Assembly (NCBI GenBank): GCA_964498785.1
Contig: CAZCJL010000086.1
Location: forward strand, 1-29,493
DNA length: 29,493 nucleotides
Direction: 5' to 3'
Origin: Mariaggregatimicrobium sp964498785
GTDB lineage: Bacteria > Zhuqueibacterota > Zhuqueibacteria > Thermofontimicrobiales > Thiofontviventaceae
In this document: in pieces, positions 14,914 to 23,296 of the stretch
Numbering within the stretch: position 1 is the first letter of the stretch
Layout of the letters: each line of letters begins with the position of its first letter
Translations under genes and position numbers: made by a program
The notes under the pieces: generated by a model
What the model was told of the DNA's origin: nothing
What the model saw: only the letters and a program-made list of their open reading frames with translations
The model's database searches: none

Positions 14914-15706
14914 AATTCTGTCGCTCCCATTTATGCAACGAGCTTTGATCGCAGGCGCATTGGTTGGCTTTCTGGCAAGTTATTACGGCGTGTTCGTGGT
15001 TCAGCGTGGCCTCAGTTTTCTCGGCAGCGGATTGGCTCACGCCGCATTCGGCGGCGTTGCTCTCGGTCTGCTCCTGAATCAGGAACCATTATGGATTGCA
15101 GTACCATTCACTGTTATTGTGGCAATCGGAATTTTTTGGGTGAAAACAAAAACCCAGCTTGGTAATGATACGGCTGTGGGAATTTTCTTCTCCGTGTCCA
15201 TGGCGCTGGGAATCATTTTTCTTTTTCTTAAAAGAGAATACACCAGCGATGCATTCACTTATTTGTTCGGATCCATCCTGGCAGTCACCAACCGCGATAT
15301 TTGGATAACCTTGATCGTCGCAATAATAACGTTATTGACGTTTCCTCTCTGGCGGCGATGGGCTTATGCCTCCTTTGACCGGGAACTCGCGGAAACAGAT
15401 CACCTCGCCGTTACACGTGACGATTACATTCTTGCTGTGCTCATTGCCGTCACTGTGGTGGTTTCTATCAAACTGGTTGGAATTGTGCTCATCGCCTCTT
15501 TTCTCGTCATTCCGGCGGCAACTGCGCGACTCCTATCTGATACCTTCCGATGGATGACAATACTCTCCATTCTGTTCGGAATTTCAGGAGCCTTAATCGG
15601 GCTGATTCTATCTTACTACCTGGATGTACCCAGCGGCGCAACAATTATCCTGTTACATGCAGCCCTTTTTTTTGTGGCTATGATTATTCAATCTCTTCAA
15701 CATTAA
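14906..15706 (+). CDS. znuB: Metal ABC transporter permease (ABC-3 family)
   Basis: Inner-membrane permease of 266 residues, the usual family length, forming the channel of the zinc/manganese importer. Family segments are GALVGFLASYYGVFVVQRGLS near the N terminus, SGLAHAAFGGVALG and, near the C terminus, VGIVLIASFLVIPAATARLL. About seven to nine hydrophobic helices can be read along the chain. The gene overlaps the ATPase gene by eight bases. The operon ends here; no clear intrinsic terminator is visible downstream. Confidence 0.9.
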   Translation: MNEILSLPFMQRALIAGALVGFLASYYGVFVVQRGLSFLGSGLAHAAFGGVALGLLLNQEPLWIAVPFTVIVAIGIFWVKTKTQLGNDTAVGIFFSVSMALGIIFLFLKREYTSDAFTYLFGSILAVTNRDIWITLIVAIITLLTFPLWRRWAYASFDRELAETDHLAVTRDDYILAVLIAVTVVVSIKLVGIVLIASFLVIPAATARLLSDTFRWMTILSILFGISGALIGLILSYYLDVPSGATIILLHAALFFVAMIIQSLQH

Positions 15707-16390
15707 TAAATATAACCACACGCTCAGTCTTCCATCAAAACGAGATACGTTTACCAGAGATTTGAACACTTCTATGAACACCTGAAATTCTAAAATGAAT
15801 TGTTACTATTCAGCATCGAGCTGTCATTCCTGCGGATGCAGAAATCCGCTCAGAGATCTGTTTTAACGAAATCATTGTATAAGTCTTTCCATTCCGGATT
15901 CATGATGTGGTTGATTTAATCAGTTATCATAAATTTTGATAACGTTAATATTGTACTTACGCATTGGGAATTCTTGAAAAACAGGCTTTTTCAACAACAT
16001 CATTTATGTTCAATGTTGCAATAAACATTTTGCCGGGTCTTCACGACATTTTACAATTTTTTGTCAATCTTTTTGGCATTTTTATATTTAAATAGTGTAA
16101 TAAAAATATCTGATTTGAATCTGGTTAACTCACACATAGTACATTTTATTTCCACTCTTTTCTTTGGGTGTCAATTCAAAATGAAACATAATGATAATAC
16201 AACGGGATAAAAAAAATTAAACCTGCTGACACCGTTTACTGCCCGACTTGAGCGCTTCCCTGGCCTGCAGTTCAAATTTCGGTATTAATTCACATTCTTT
16301 TTTTGCCATTCCCGATTTCACGCTCATTATTCATCCATTTCATCCACACAGTTTTATCTTTCCGTATTTACTATTTTTATTAAAATTTTA
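15707..16390. other. Non-coding stretch between the metal importer and the CRISPR island
   Basis: No gene is supported in this stretch, and no CRISPR repeat-spacer structure or tRNA is visible. It contains a degenerate palindrome at 15826-15845 and is otherwise A+T-rich. It forms the left boundary of the defence island. Confidence 0.55.
15826..15845. repeat. Imperfect small palindrome (dispersed-repeat-like)
   Basis: ATTCCTGC, four bases, then GCAGAAAT: seven of eight arm bases pair. Preceded by TGTC and followed by CC, it resembles the widespread TGTCATTCC...GGAATCC type of intergenic dispersed palindrome, in degraded form. Confidence 0.4.
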
Positions 16391-16419
16391 TTGACAATAA
16401 TGTAATATTCCATTATATT
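16391..16419 (+). promoter_or_regulatory. Strong sigma70-like promoter of the type III CRISPR operon
   Basis: Consensus TTGACA at 16391-16396, a 17-base spacer and TATATT at 16414-16419. It is the best-matching promoter in the window, about 115 bases upstream of the first CARF gene (ATG 16535). Confidence 0.6.
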
Positions 16420-16440
16420 ATATAACATTAGTTTCTACGC

Positions 16441-16466
16441 AAAATTGCAAATTAATGCAATTTTTT
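16441..16466 (+). other. Leader hairpin followed by T run (possible attenuator)
   Basis: AAAATTGCA at 16441-16449 and TGCAATTTT at 16456-16464 pair perfectly over nine bases with a six-base loop, followed directly by two more T (16461-16466 are all T). The stem is A+T-rich, so it would be a weak terminator. Its place in the leader, between promoter and first gene, suggests attenuation or a protein-binding site. Confidence 0.45.
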
Positions 16467-16534
16467 CCACCTCTTTAAATATCTTCATTTATTTTTCTTG
16501 TTACGATGCTTTGAACAAATAAATGGCCGGGTAA

Positions 16535-17668
16535 ATGAATCGTCAAAAAAAGCACCTCCTAATTTCGCTTATTGGACGCACGCCGCAAATTCTCACCGAA
16601 TCGCTTTATGCGCTGATTATCAAACGCAAAATACCTGTCGCAGAAATCTATGTCCTGACGACAAAAGAAGGTCAACAGGAAATCCGGGAACAATTGTTAG
16701 CACCAGTTACCGGAAAAATCGCGACCTTCTCACGCGAGTGGAATATCGATATTCCGTTATCCGAAGAAAATATCCACGTTGCCAATGATAGCATCTCATC
16801 CCCAGGGAAGATAAATCCTGACCAGTCCATGGTCAATTTGATTTTGAGGTTACTCCATTCGCTGACAGAAGATCCCGACACCGTCCTCCACTGCTCCATT
16901 GCCGGCGGCAGAAAGACCATGAGTATTTACTTCGCGTATGCCCTGCAATTTTTCGGCAGAGAAGACGACCGGCTGTACCATGTATTAGTGCATCCGGAGG
17001 AGTTTCAGAATCATCAGGATTTTTATTACATCCCGCCAGATCCGGCTATTTTAAAAACTCCGGATGGACGAGATATCTCCACTCAATCCGCTACCATAGA
17101 CCTGATCGAAATACCTTTCATCCGGCTCGGTTCAAAACGGGAATACATATTCGGTGATAAATGGCCACTGACTTATGAAGACATGGTGCGCCTGACCCAG
17201 GCAAAACTGGAGCAACTACCGGATCTGCCACAGCTCATCATTGATTTGAAACGGAATAAAGTAAACATCGGTTTGCGCAAAATCCATCTCTCCCCCATTG
17301 AACTGGCGACATACTATTACTACGCTGAACGCAGCAAATTACGGCAGGATGTAGTTCCCATCAAAGATTACGAGCAATATTTTGAAGCTGCCGATGGCTA
17401 CTATTTTCAAAGCGATGGTTTGAAACGAATTATCGAGATCTACCAGAATCTGGTATCTGCCGGAACGTACGACAACTTCCTCCGGTCGCTGGACAACGGG
17501 AATCTCCCTTTTGAACGCGCATGCCAGCACTTTTCCCGCATCAAACGAAAAATCCGCCACGCACTGCAAAACGACGATCTAACAGAATATTACATCATAT
17601 CCGCAGTCGGCAAATACCGCAAATCTTACGGCATCAAACTGAACAAATCCAAAATAATAATTCGATAA
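16535..17668 (+). CDS. CARF-domain CRISPR ancillary protein, NE0113/Csm6-like family
   Basis: CARF protein of the NE0113 family (377 residues), which accompanies type III systems and is labelled in databases as Csm6-type or ring nuclease. CARF domains bind cyclic oligoadenylates made by Cas10. The N terminus LLISLIGRTPQILTES and the ligand-site motif CSIAGGRKTMS (120-130) are diagnostic. The C-terminal half looks like a winged helix (HLSPIELATYYYYAERSK) and ends with SAVGKYRKSYGIKL, a family-typical tail. There is no clear canonical HEPN RNase motif; only a weak R-x6-H is present in RIKRKIRH. Messenger sensing or degradation is therefore more likely than RNA cutting, but this is inference. 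It is the first gene after the strong promoter at 16391. It is visibly less A+T-rich than the next ten kilobases. Confidence 0.8.
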   Translation: MNRQKKHLLISLIGRTPQILTESLYALIIKRKIPVAEIYVLTTKEGQQEIREQLLAPVTGKIATFSREWNIDIPLSEENIHVANDSISSPGKINPDQSMVNLILRLLHSLTEDPDTVLHCSIAGGRKTMSIYFAYALQFFGREDDRLYHVLVHPEEFQNHQDFYYIPPDPAILKTPDGRDISTQSATIDLIEIPFIRLGSKREYIFGDKWPLTYEDMVRLTQAKLEQLPDLPQLIIDLKRNKVNIGLRKIHLSPIELATYYYYAERSKLRQDVVPIKDYEQYFEAADGYYFQSDGLKRIIEIYQNLVSAGTYDNFLRSLDNGNLPFERACQHFSRIKRKIRHALQNDDLTEYYIISAVGKYRKSYGIKLNKSKIIIR

Positions 17669-17716
17669 CTGCCGGCAGCTTTGCTGATGGCAAAGTTGTG
17701 GCAAGGTTGTGGGGGG

Positions 17717-17744
17717 TTGAATGTTATCTACTGTTTGTTACATT
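17717..17744 (+). promoter_or_regulatory. Possible internal promoter before the HEPN gene
   Basis: TTGAAT at 17717-17722, a 16-base spacer and TACATT at 17739-17744, 23 bases before the ATG at 17767. It lies in the only long gap (98 bases) inside the effector operon and follows a G6 run. Weak match. Confidence 0.3.
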
Positions 17745-17766
17745 AAAATTAAGATGGAGGACAATT

Positions 17767-19242
17767 ATGACACTAGGGTTAACTGATTTAGACGAGCTAA
17801 TAGAAACAATTCTTGACCAAGACTCGAAAAGATATATCATCGAAGCATTGAATGCTTATAGGGGAGGAGCTTATCGGGCAGCGATTATTTCAACCTGGAT
17901 TGCAGTATTCTATGATATAATTTCGAAGCTTCGAGCATTATACAATATATCAGATGATGTGACTAGAAAAGAAATTGAAAAAATTTTATACCGAATAGAC
18001 AATCATGAAAACATGGAAATAATAAATAAGACGGAAAAAAAAAGCGTGGAAAAAGAAACTAAAAATCATAGACATAAAGGTAAAAAGAAGAAAAGCCTTG
18101 AAAGTTGTATACTTGATGAAATCCAAAAGGAACCATTTGAATTTTTAACAAAAATCGAATATGATGATCTTGAACGACTTAGACAAGATCGTCATAAATG
18201 TGCACATCCGGCATACAATTCTGAAAGCAAATTATTTCAACCCACACCGGAATTAGTCCGATATCATATTATTAATGCTATTCGACACCTTTTACAGTAT
18301 CCGCCACTTCAAGGCAAAACCGCATTAAAAAGGTTTAAGCTAGAACTTAAACAGCCTATTTATTCAGAAAAACGTGAAGACATTATTAAATTCATCAATA
18401 CCATTTTTCCCCAACGGCTTAGTGACACAGCTATTAAAAATCTAACAACAGATTTGCTCCACGAACTTCTTATAATAAACAATTCTGAGCTAATTGGTAA
18501 AGAAGATAGACTTGTGTTAAGCTTAAAGGTTATCGCTGAGAATTATGAAAAGGCTTTCAACGAGGTGAGAGACAGAGAAATTACTGAGTTAAATCTAAGA
18601 ATGGTAGAAGGAGATAAATTATATAGGATATTTCGATTACTTCAAGTTGATAATACTTGTTGGAAGAATCTTAGTGAAACTATACGTACCAAGCTTAAGC
18701 AAATAATAAAAGATAAAACTGCGAAAAAAATTAAATTGGAATATAAAGTTTTTTCTTTGATAAAGATAGAAGATTTGGAGGAAATAATTGTCAACTCATT
18801 TGATGATCTCAATCCAAAAGAACAGGAAGATATTATTGCTGAAACATTACCTCCGCCTCACTTAAAATTTGTTGATAAAGCCGCTAATCTTTTCATACAA
18901 GTATATAATCCCAGTGCAGCCACAGTAATTGGGAACAGAATATTAATTCCTTTTGCAGATTACTTTTCAGTAGGTCAGATTAAAGATATTCTTTTAAATG
19001 GTGTTATAGGTAACGAAAATGTTCGAGAATGTGACGAGCTTCCACGGATATTAGAGAAATTTTTTGATGCCACAAAAAAACATCTTGAAATAATGAAAGA
19101 TGTTTGGCAGAAATTAATTTTATCTTTAATCAATACGTTAGATAAGCAGTACGATGATGAAGAAAAATATAATGGGCTAAAGCTAAAATTAGAAGAACAT
19201 AATATTGAATATAAATCCTTGATTTTTGAACAAACAAATTAA
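17767..19242 (+). CDS. HEPN-domain protein of the type III CRISPR locus, family not recognised
   Basis: Protein of 491 residues starting at ATG 17767 behind GGAGG. Residues 1-60 form helices (RGGAYRAAIISTWIAVFYDI) like those of uncharacterised HEPN proteins. A very basic linker at about 90-110 (HRHKGKKKK) follows. The RNase motif is R142-H143-x3-H147 in LRQDRHKCAHPAY, the canonical Rx4H with a polar residue after Arg. The remaining 310 residues are helix-rich, charged and without any family I recognise, and no CARF-type nucleotide site is visible. It lies 21 bases upstream of cmr1 with a matching A+T-rich composition, so it probably belongs to the Cmr transcript. Possible roles are an additional RNase effector, an abortive-infection toxin held by the complex, or a partner of the CARF proteins; function is unknown. 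Confidence 0.72.
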   Translation: MTLGLTDLDELIETILDQDSKRYIIEALNAYRGGAYRAAIISTWIAVFYDIISKLRALYNISDDVTRKEIEKILYRIDNHENMEIINKTEKKSVEKETKNHRHKGKKKKSLESCILDEIQKEPFEFLTKIEYDDLERLRQDRHKCAHPAYNSESKLFQPTPELVRYHIINAIRHLLQYPPLQGKTALKRFKLELKQPIYSEKREDIIKFINTIFPQRLSDTAIKNLTTDLLHELLIINNSELIGKEDRLVLSLKVIAENYEKAFNEVRDREITELNLRMVEGDKLYRIFRLLQVDNTCWKNLSETIRTKLKQIIKDKTAKKIKLEYKVFSLIKIEDLEEIIVNSFDDLNPKEQEDIIAETLPPPHLKFVDKAANLFIQVYNPSAATVIGNRILIPFADYFSVGQIKDILLNGVIGNENVRECDELPRILEKFFDATKKHLEIMKDVWQKLILSLINTLDKQYDDEEKYNGLKLKLEEHNIEYKSLIFEQTN

Positions 19243-19263
19243 TAATAAAAAATGGAGAATCAT

Positions 19264-20319
19264 ATGAATCCAATAATTTTTAAATTAGAAACTGTGACTC
19301 CAATGTTTTTAGCAGGTGAGGATGGAAAAACTTTTGAGCTAAGACCGCCTACAATCAAAGGTCTGATTAGATATTGGTGGCGGGCTCAATACTGGGGTAA
19401 ACAGTTGGAATTGATCGATAAAAGCGTTATTGAAAAGAAAGAGGGGCAACTATTTGGTACAGCAGCAAAAAATGGATACAAAAGTCCGTTTTCAATTCGT
19501 TTGATATTTAAAAATCAGCTTCGATCAATTGATGAACCATTTCCAAAACAGAATATTCCTGTCACCAGCCGTGGAAGAACTTTTCGGATTAATATTCTCG
19601 AATATTTGGCTTATGGCACATATGAATATCATAAAGGAAAGGGAAATATTTTTGCTCGCCAATATCTTGATCCACGGCAAAAATTTAATGTGCACTTGAT
19701 GTTTGGTGAAGAATGTGGAATTGAAACAATAAAAGAAGTTGTCAAAAGTTTTTATTGTATGTCGTTATTCGGTGGTATTGGAGCAAAATCACGTAATGGT
19801 TTTGGTAGCTTTAGCGTTACCAATCCACAAGATAACTTCACAAAATTTGGTTTAAGTTATCCAATCAAAGATATGCGCTATGTTGATGAAATAACTAAAA
19901 ATAACGAAAGACCAAATTATAGTGCATTTTCAAATAAGGCAATTATTTTCGAACTGAAAAACCGTTATGATACCTGGCATGAATGCTTGGCTAATATAGG
20001 TATAATATATCGGAATGCTCGCAGCAACCTTGAACGAAAACACCAATATGAAAAGCGCCAATTTATTGGTGCGCCAATTGTTGCATTCAAGACATATAAA
20101 TCACTCCTTGATAGAAGATCCAAACCTTATTTTATGAAAGTTCACAAAGTTGGAGAAAAATTTAAAGGCTCCATTTTATATTTACCTTCCAGCTATTGTT
20201 ATGGGAAAAATGAAGATCGAAATGGCAATCCCCTTCCTCAAGATATTGATGAAAAATTTTCTCGAGTATGTGATCAATTTAATAAAAATCTTGAATACGA
20301 GATCGGAGGTATTTCATGA
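19264..20319 (+). CDS. cmr1: Type III-B CRISPR RAMP protein Cmr1
   Basis: Cas7-group subunit that caps the head of the Cmr effector complex near the 3' part of the crRNA. The protein has 351 residues from ATG 19264, chosen because GGAG at 19254-19257 precedes it (the upstream ATG 19252 would add four residues). Diagnostic motif ELRPPTIKGLIRYWWRA at about 25-41. The glycine-rich RAMP loop is GGIGAKSRNGFGSF at about 170-183. Its TGA overlaps the cas10 start by four bases. It lies first in the canonical order of core cmr genes. Confidence 0.9.
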   Translation: MNPIIFKLETVTPMFLAGEDGKTFELRPPTIKGLIRYWWRAQYWGKQLELIDKSVIEKKEGQLFGTAAKNGYKSPFSIRLIFKNQLRSIDEPFPKQNIPVTSRGRTFRINILEYLAYGTYEYHKGKGNIFARQYLDPRQKFNVHLMFGEECGIETIKEVVKSFYCMSLFGGIGAKSRNGFGSFSVTNPQDNFTKFGLSYPIKDMRYVDEITKNNERPNYSAFSNKAIIFELKNRYDTWHECLANIGIIYRNARSNLERKHQYEKRQFIGAPIVAFKTYKSLLDRRSKPYFMKVHKVGEKFKGSILYLPSSYCYGKNEDRNGNPLPQDIDEKFSRVCDQFNKNLEYEIGGIS

Positions 20320-22151
20320 ACAACCATTTATTTTTATTTACTATTAGTCCTGTCCAATCATTTATATCTCAAGCCAGGAAAACTCAGGACTTGTATTCGG
20401 GAAGTCAATTGCTCTCTCACTTAATTGAAATTGCAATAGATAAGTTAGAAAAAATAGATTCAATCAGTGAAGTTGAGATAATCTTCCCTTTTAAAGATAC
20501 ACCTTCAAAGCCTAATCGGTTTATTGCAAAAATCATAACGGAAAATCCACAAGGTGTTGGCGAAATACTTGAAAAAGCAATTCAAGAGAAATTCAAACAG
20601 TTGTGTAATGATAGATTCAAAGATAAACCTGGTTTTACTTCTATTCAAAAAAGCTTTAATAATCAGGTTGAAAATTTCTTGGAAATTTTCTGGCTTGCTA
20701 TACCTTTTGAGGAAAATTATTTTTCGACCTTTGAAAAAATTGAAAAGTATTTAGGGGGAGTTAAAAACATCCGAGCCTTTAGGCAGCTCCCTGAAAAAGG
20801 TCGTAAATGTTCTCTCTGTGGAGAACGAAACGTTTTGTTTTACAAAGCTCGTAACTCGGATGATCGCAAAAGAAATATTGACTCATATGTTTCTGTTGAT
20901 AAAAAAGATTACAGATTTTTAACTGGCGAAGGATTGTGTGCAATATGTGCAACTAAGCGTTATTATGATACAAAAATTGAATCTTTTCCGTCTACTGCCC
21001 GAATTGGTTTATTACATGCTCTTCATGAAATTAAAAAGAAACCAGAAGGCTATGTTTTAATAGAAAATTATAAAAAAATTTTTGGTTCTCAATTTGATGA
21101 ACAGCTTTACCATAAAGAAAATTTAAATAAAAAATATTTTGAGAAACATGACCTTAAGGAAAGTATTTCAAAGCTGAAAACAATCCAGACACAGCAAAAT
21201 TTGATAGCAAACTATGCTAGCAAATATAATATTCACCTTGCAAAATATTATGCAGTAGTTACCTTTGATGGCGATAGCATGGGAGAATGGCTTTCAGGGG
21301 AAAAAATTAAAAATAATTTAGTAAATTTAGAATCCTTTCATCGTTTAATTTCCCGGAAGTTGGGTGATTTTTCTAAATTTGCTGTCAATATTTTAAAAGC
21401 TCCTAACTATAAAGATATAGCTATAATAAAAAATGAATATTTTGGAAAGACAACTTATGCTGGAGGCGACGACTATCTTGGTTTTGTTAACCTCAATTAC
21501 TTGTTCCAAGTATTGTTGAGTTTAAAAACCAAATTTAATGATATGGTTAACCAAACAATAAAAAACGAATTTGAATTGAATAATCCAGAAGATAATTTTA
21601 CTTTCTCAGCCGGTATTTCTCTTGCACACTACAAGACTCCGCTATCGATAGCACTTGAATGGGCTCGAAACATGCAAAAATTGGCTAAAAAAGTTGAAGG
21701 GAAGGATGCTGTAGGATTTGCTTTGTTAAAGCATTCTGGAAACATTGCTCAGTCTGTTCTTAAATGGAATTATCATGAGTTAAAAGTAGAAACAATGGGA
21801 CTGGCAATTAATTTGACTACTGCTTTAAAAAATCATCTCTCAAATAAATTCCTTTATACATTAAGAGAAGAGTTTTTGCATTTAATTGACCCAAAAACAA
21901 AAAGTAAAGGACTTTATAATCAAATTCAGTCTGAATTATTGCGTTTAATGAATCGACATAATAAGAAAAAAAATACGAATGGAGCCCTTAATGTTGCCGT
22001 CAATACAAATGATCCAGATCTGGATGTTTTGGCAAAACAGCTCTCTGATCTCATAGTAGAGATTGATAAGATGAATTTAGAAAGTTTAGATGCCTTTAAT
22101 AACTTTATTAATTTTCTTGAAATTTGCAATTTTATATCAAGGGAGACATAA
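20316..22151 (+). CDS. cmr2: Cas10 (Cmr2), signalling subunit without HD nuclease
   Basis: Large subunit of the Cmr complex, which on target RNA binding makes cyclic oligoadenylates. It has 611 residues, much shorter than HD-bearing Cmr2 (usually about 900-1,000). It begins directly with MNNHLFLFTISPVQSFISQARKT, the start of the first palm domain. No HD nuclease is present. Zinc ribbon: C165-x2-C168 and C208-x2-C211. First palm-like motif DGDS is at 318-321. Catalytic GGDD is at 383-386 (YAGGDDYLGF), intact. The chain therefore should signal but not cut ssDNA. It overlaps cmr1 by four bases and is followed three bases later by cmr3. The C-terminal part is helical, as in domain 4 of Cas10. Confidence 0.93.
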   Translation: MNNHLFLFTISPVQSFISQARKTQDLYSGSQLLSHLIEIAIDKLEKIDSISEVEIIFPFKDTPSKPNRFIAKIITENPQGVGEILEKAIQEKFKQLCNDRFKDKPGFTSIQKSFNNQVENFLEIFWLAIPFEENYFSTFEKIEKYLGGVKNIRAFRQLPEKGRKCSLCGERNVLFYKARNSDDRKRNIDSYVSVDKKDYRFLTGEGLCAICATKRYYDTKIESFPSTARIGLLHALHEIKKKPEGYVLIENYKKIFGSQFDEQLYHKENLNKKYFEKHDLKESISKLKTIQTQQNLIANYASKYNIHLAKYYAVVTFDGDSMGEWLSGEKIKNNLVNLESFHRLISRKLGDFSKFAVNILKAPNYKDIAIIKNEYFGKTTYAGGDDYLGFVNLNYLFQVLLSLKTKFNDMVNQTIKNEFELNNPEDNFTFSAGISLAHYKTPLSIALEWARNMQKLAKKVEGKDAVGFALLKHSGNIAQSVLKWNYHELKVETMGLAINLTTALKNHLSNKFLYTLREEFLHLIDPKTKSKGLYNQIQSELLRLMNRHNKKKNTNGALNVAVNTNDPDLDVLAKQLSDLIVEIDKMNLESLDAFNNFINFLEICNFISRET

Positions 22152-22154
22152 AAC

Positions 22155-23288
22155 ATGAAAATATCATTAGAACCAGCAGACACATTTTTCTTTCGTGATG
22201 GGAAACCCTTTTCGAGAGGCGAACAGACAGAAGCTACTGGTATTTTTCCACCGTTCCCCGCTACAGTTTATGGCGCTTTGCGAACAGCTTATATTAGTGA
22301 AAAAGGCTGGAAAGAGTTTGAAGAAGAAGATAACTCAATAAAAACTGTGATAGGAACAAAAACATCTCATGGAAATTTTTGTGTAAAAGGTCTTTTTTTA
22401 GAAAGAAAAGGAGAAAAGGAGATTACCTATTTTCCGCTACCAAGAGATTTGGTAACTCATAAAAAATTGGATAATGGCGAAAGAAAAACTCTTCACCTAA
22501 ATTTAAGGGATGAAAATTTTAGCAGTAATTCAAAAACTAAGCAAATGCTGTTTTCAGATAGGTCCGACGTAGAATACCCATCAGGCGCCCTATTAGAATC
22601 TGGTTTTCTCAAATCTTATTTATTGACAGGAGCTTCCAATGGATTGCAATATCGACCGCTATTTCAGGAGGATTATCTGATACACGAACCGAAAGTTGGT
22701 ATAGAAAGAGACTTGAATAATCCAGAGAATATAGAAGGAAGACTATATCGTGTCAACATGATGCGACTGAAAACTGATGCCAAGTATCAAATATTGGTTG
22801 ATGTTGAGAATATAGATATGCCGAATAGCGGAATTCTCAAATTTGGCGGTGAAAATCGGGCTTTCATTTATAGAAAAAGTGCAGCCGAGATATTTGATTA
22901 CAAAGATAGTGAAAAAGAAAAAGTAATCAATGCAATTGAAAAAACACGGCGATTCAAACTATACTGTGCTACACCAGCCATCTGGAATTGTGAAAACGAT
23001 GATGAAGGTTGGATAGCTGATTGGATGAATGGCAATGAATATAATTACAAGGATATAAAATGTAAACTTATAGCTGCTGTTGTTGGAAAACCTGTTAATA
23101 TTGGCGGGTGGGATATAGCCAAAGGAGAACCCAAAAAAATGTATCGAGCTGTTCCTGCTGGCTCTGTGTATTATCTACAATTGGAAAAAGGGACAGGAGA
23201 AGATGTGTTCAATGCTTTTCATTACCAAAACATTTCCATTAAGCGTGCAAACGAAGGTTTGGGTTTAACTATTATCGGACTAATTTAG
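22155..23288 (+). CDS. cmr3: Type III-B CRISPR RAMP protein Cmr3
   Basis: Cas5-group subunit of the Cmr complex that holds the 5' handle of the crRNA and contacts Cas10. The protein has 377 residues, in the usual range. Family signature at the N terminus: ISLEPADTFFFRDGKPF, followed by FPPFPATVYGALRTAY. A GGWDIAKGEPKKMYRAVPAGSVYY segment near the C terminus is typical of the family. The gene starts three bases after cas10 with GGGAG inside the end of cas10, so translation is likely coupled. Confidence 0.9.
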   Translation: MKISLEPADTFFFRDGKPFSRGEQTEATGIFPPFPATVYGALRTAYISEKGWKEFEEEDNSIKTVIGTKTSHGNFCVKGLFLERKGEKEITYFPLPRDLVTHKKLDNGERKTLHLNLRDENFSSNSKTKQMLFSDRSDVEYPSGALLESGFLKSYLLTGASNGLQYRPLFQEDYLIHEPKVGIERDLNNPENIEGRLYRVNMMRLKTDAKYQILVDVENIDMPNSGILKFGGENRAFIYRKSAAEIFDYKDSEKEKVINAIEKTRRFKLYCATPAIWNCENDDEGWIADWMNGNEYNYKDIKCKLIAAVVGKPVNIGGWDIAKGEPKKMYRAVPAGSVYYLQLEKGTGEDVFNAFHYQNISIKRANEGLGLTIIGLI

Positions 23289-23296
23289 GAGATAGT

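Noticed and set aside
15707..16534. Possible CRISPR array or leader next to the cas operon
   Set aside because: No regularly spaced repeats were seen in this stretch on either strand.
17521..17766. Upstream extension of the HEPN gene reading frame
   Set aside because: It overlaps the end of the CARF gene in another frame, and the ATG at 17767 has a good GGAGG site, so the extension is not coding.
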